Of a stretch of DNA of 7,205 nt, positions 6,691 through 7,205 are shown in pieces. This DNA comes from Pseudomonadota bacterium. Its GTDB lineage: Bacteria > Pseudomonadota > Alphaproteobacteria > Rhizobiales > Beijerinckiaceae. Position numbers and translations under genes: made by a program. The stretch is from contig JAKANG010000061.1 in assembly GCA_021812505.1 (NCBI GenBank), forward strand, positions 1 to 7,205. The letters are read 5' to 3'. The notes below the pieces were generated by a model. The model ran no database searches, was not told the DNA's origin, and worked only from the letters and a program-made list of their open reading frames with translations. The stretch's first letter is position 1, and each line of letters opens with the position of its first letter.

Positions 6691-7104
6691 AACTCAGGGC
6701 GGTCGTGATGGAGGATTGGTACAAGCCGCTCGATCCGCGCCAACATGAAACAAGCCGCCGACCGCGCTTTCGTGTGTTTCGGCCTGCAACATTGACTGGA
6801 CACGACCGGCGCCTTCGCCCTCGATGAAAATCCTTGCGCGACATTGCCCTCCAGACATGGGGAATGCCCGCGCGCGAAGCCTTGCGGCACGGCTGAAAGC
6901 GCCGGGCGCCCCCTGCGTCCGGTCCAGATGGGCGCCCGGCCAAGCGGTCGGCGACGGAGGGGGCCATCGGCAATTCACGACGCCGCCAACGTCGTACACC
7001 GTCGCACCATCCCAAACGCCACCTTGGCCGCCCACGCGATGCGGCGGCTCGACGATGAGGCGCTTTGACGATTCGACGCCCGGCCCGGCAATCGGGCGCT
7101 TGGC
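6691..7104. other. Gene-free stretch between IS remnant and tRNA
   Basis: I find no gene that can be supported on either strand. Open frames of 74-251 codons overlap here (for example plus 6824-7144 and minus 6694-7035). Their products are Arg/Pro/Gly-rich, match no family I know, have no convincing ribosome sites and contradict one another. The stretch may hold further eroded mobile DNA or simply intergenic sequence. Confidence 0.5.
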
Positions 7105-7131
7105 GCTTCCGGCGATAAAGCTTCCGGAAGC
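7105..7131. repeat. Inverted repeat downstream of the tRNA gene
   Basis: GCTTCCGG (7105-7112) pairs with CCGGAAGC (7124-7131) around an 11-base loop. GCTTCCGG is repeated at 7120-7127, so 7120-7131 is also a perfect 12-bp palindrome. In tRNA orientation the palindrome is followed only by TTTA, so it is at best a weak terminator or processing site, 26 bases past the tRNA CCA end. Confidence 0.45.
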
Positions 7132-7157
7132 AGCAAGTGGCTAATTTACCGATTTTG

Positions 7158-7205
7158 TGGTCGGAGTGGCGGGATTCGAACCCACGACCCCTAGTCCCCC
7201 AGACT
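7158..7205 (-). tRNA. tRNA-Pro (anticodon GGG), 3' part, cut by window edge
   Basis: Reading the minus strand from the window edge: the last three bases of the anticodon 5' strand (AGT), the loop CTGGGGG (7196-7202) with anticodon GGG at 7198-7200, the complementary ACTAG, and the variable loop. Next comes a T-arm GTGGG-TTCGAAT-CCCGC, the acceptor strand CACTCCG, discriminator A and an encoded CCA (7158-7160). Stem pairing is intact, with one G-T pair in the T-stem. The D-arm and 5' acceptor strand lie outside the window. It reads CCC (and CCU) proline codons. Confidence 0.93.

Noticed and set aside
6824..7144. 106-codon plus-strand frame near the tRNA
   Set aside because: It is Pro/Arg/Ala-rich with no ribosome site or family resemblance, and it is contradicted by equally open frames on both strands.
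1..7205. CRISPR array, toxin-antitoxin pair, or phage-defence system
   Set aside because: No regularly spaced repeats and no nuclease, toxin or defence-type domains were seen in any plausible frame.

Overview
The window comes from a GC-rich bacterial chromosome. The coding style (GC-rich third positions, GAG/GAC/CGC/GCC-heavy codons), the kind of tRNA-Pro(GGG) at the right edge and the kinds of proteins present suggest an alphaproteobacterium, probably of the Hyphomicrobiales. The genus cannot be fixed from the sequence alone.

Left part (1-826): no large gene. On the minus strand there is a plausible 75-aa hydrophilic hypothetical gene (106-333) with a good Shine-Dalgarno site. Upstream of it lies a weaker 48-aa candidate (377-523) with a TTG start behind an AAGAGGTGG-like ribosome site. 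The rest (524-826) holds only short inverted repeats and the leader of the first large gene.

Centre (827-6226): three well-supported plus-strand genes form a sugar-related cassette. They encode a GMC-family FAD oxidoreductase (827-2425), a 921-residue cytosolic GH63/MGH1-like glycoside hydrolase usually annotated 'glucosidase' (2554-5319), and a glucose 1-dehydrogenase-like classical SDR (5381-6226). A reasonable inference is that the hydrolase frees a hexose, probably glucose, from a small intracellular glucoside or oligosaccharide, and that one or both dehydrogenases oxidise it. A near-consensus sigma-32 (RpoH) heat-shock promoter, CTTG-N17-CCCCATTT, begins at the first base after the stop codon of the oxidoreductase gene. 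It would let the hydrolase and the SDR be induced by heat or protein stress separately from the first gene. This is the most notable regulatory signal in the window.

Right part (6227-7205): gene-poor and accessory-looking. It contains a decayed IS30-family transposase N-terminus on the minus strand (6473-6618), broken by what looks like a single missing base. About 470 bases follow in which no gene can be supported. The window ends inside a tRNA-Pro(GGG) gene on the minus strand, of which only the 3' part is present. IS debris beside a tRNA 3' end suggests an integration-prone locus, but no integrase or duplicated attachment site is visible here.
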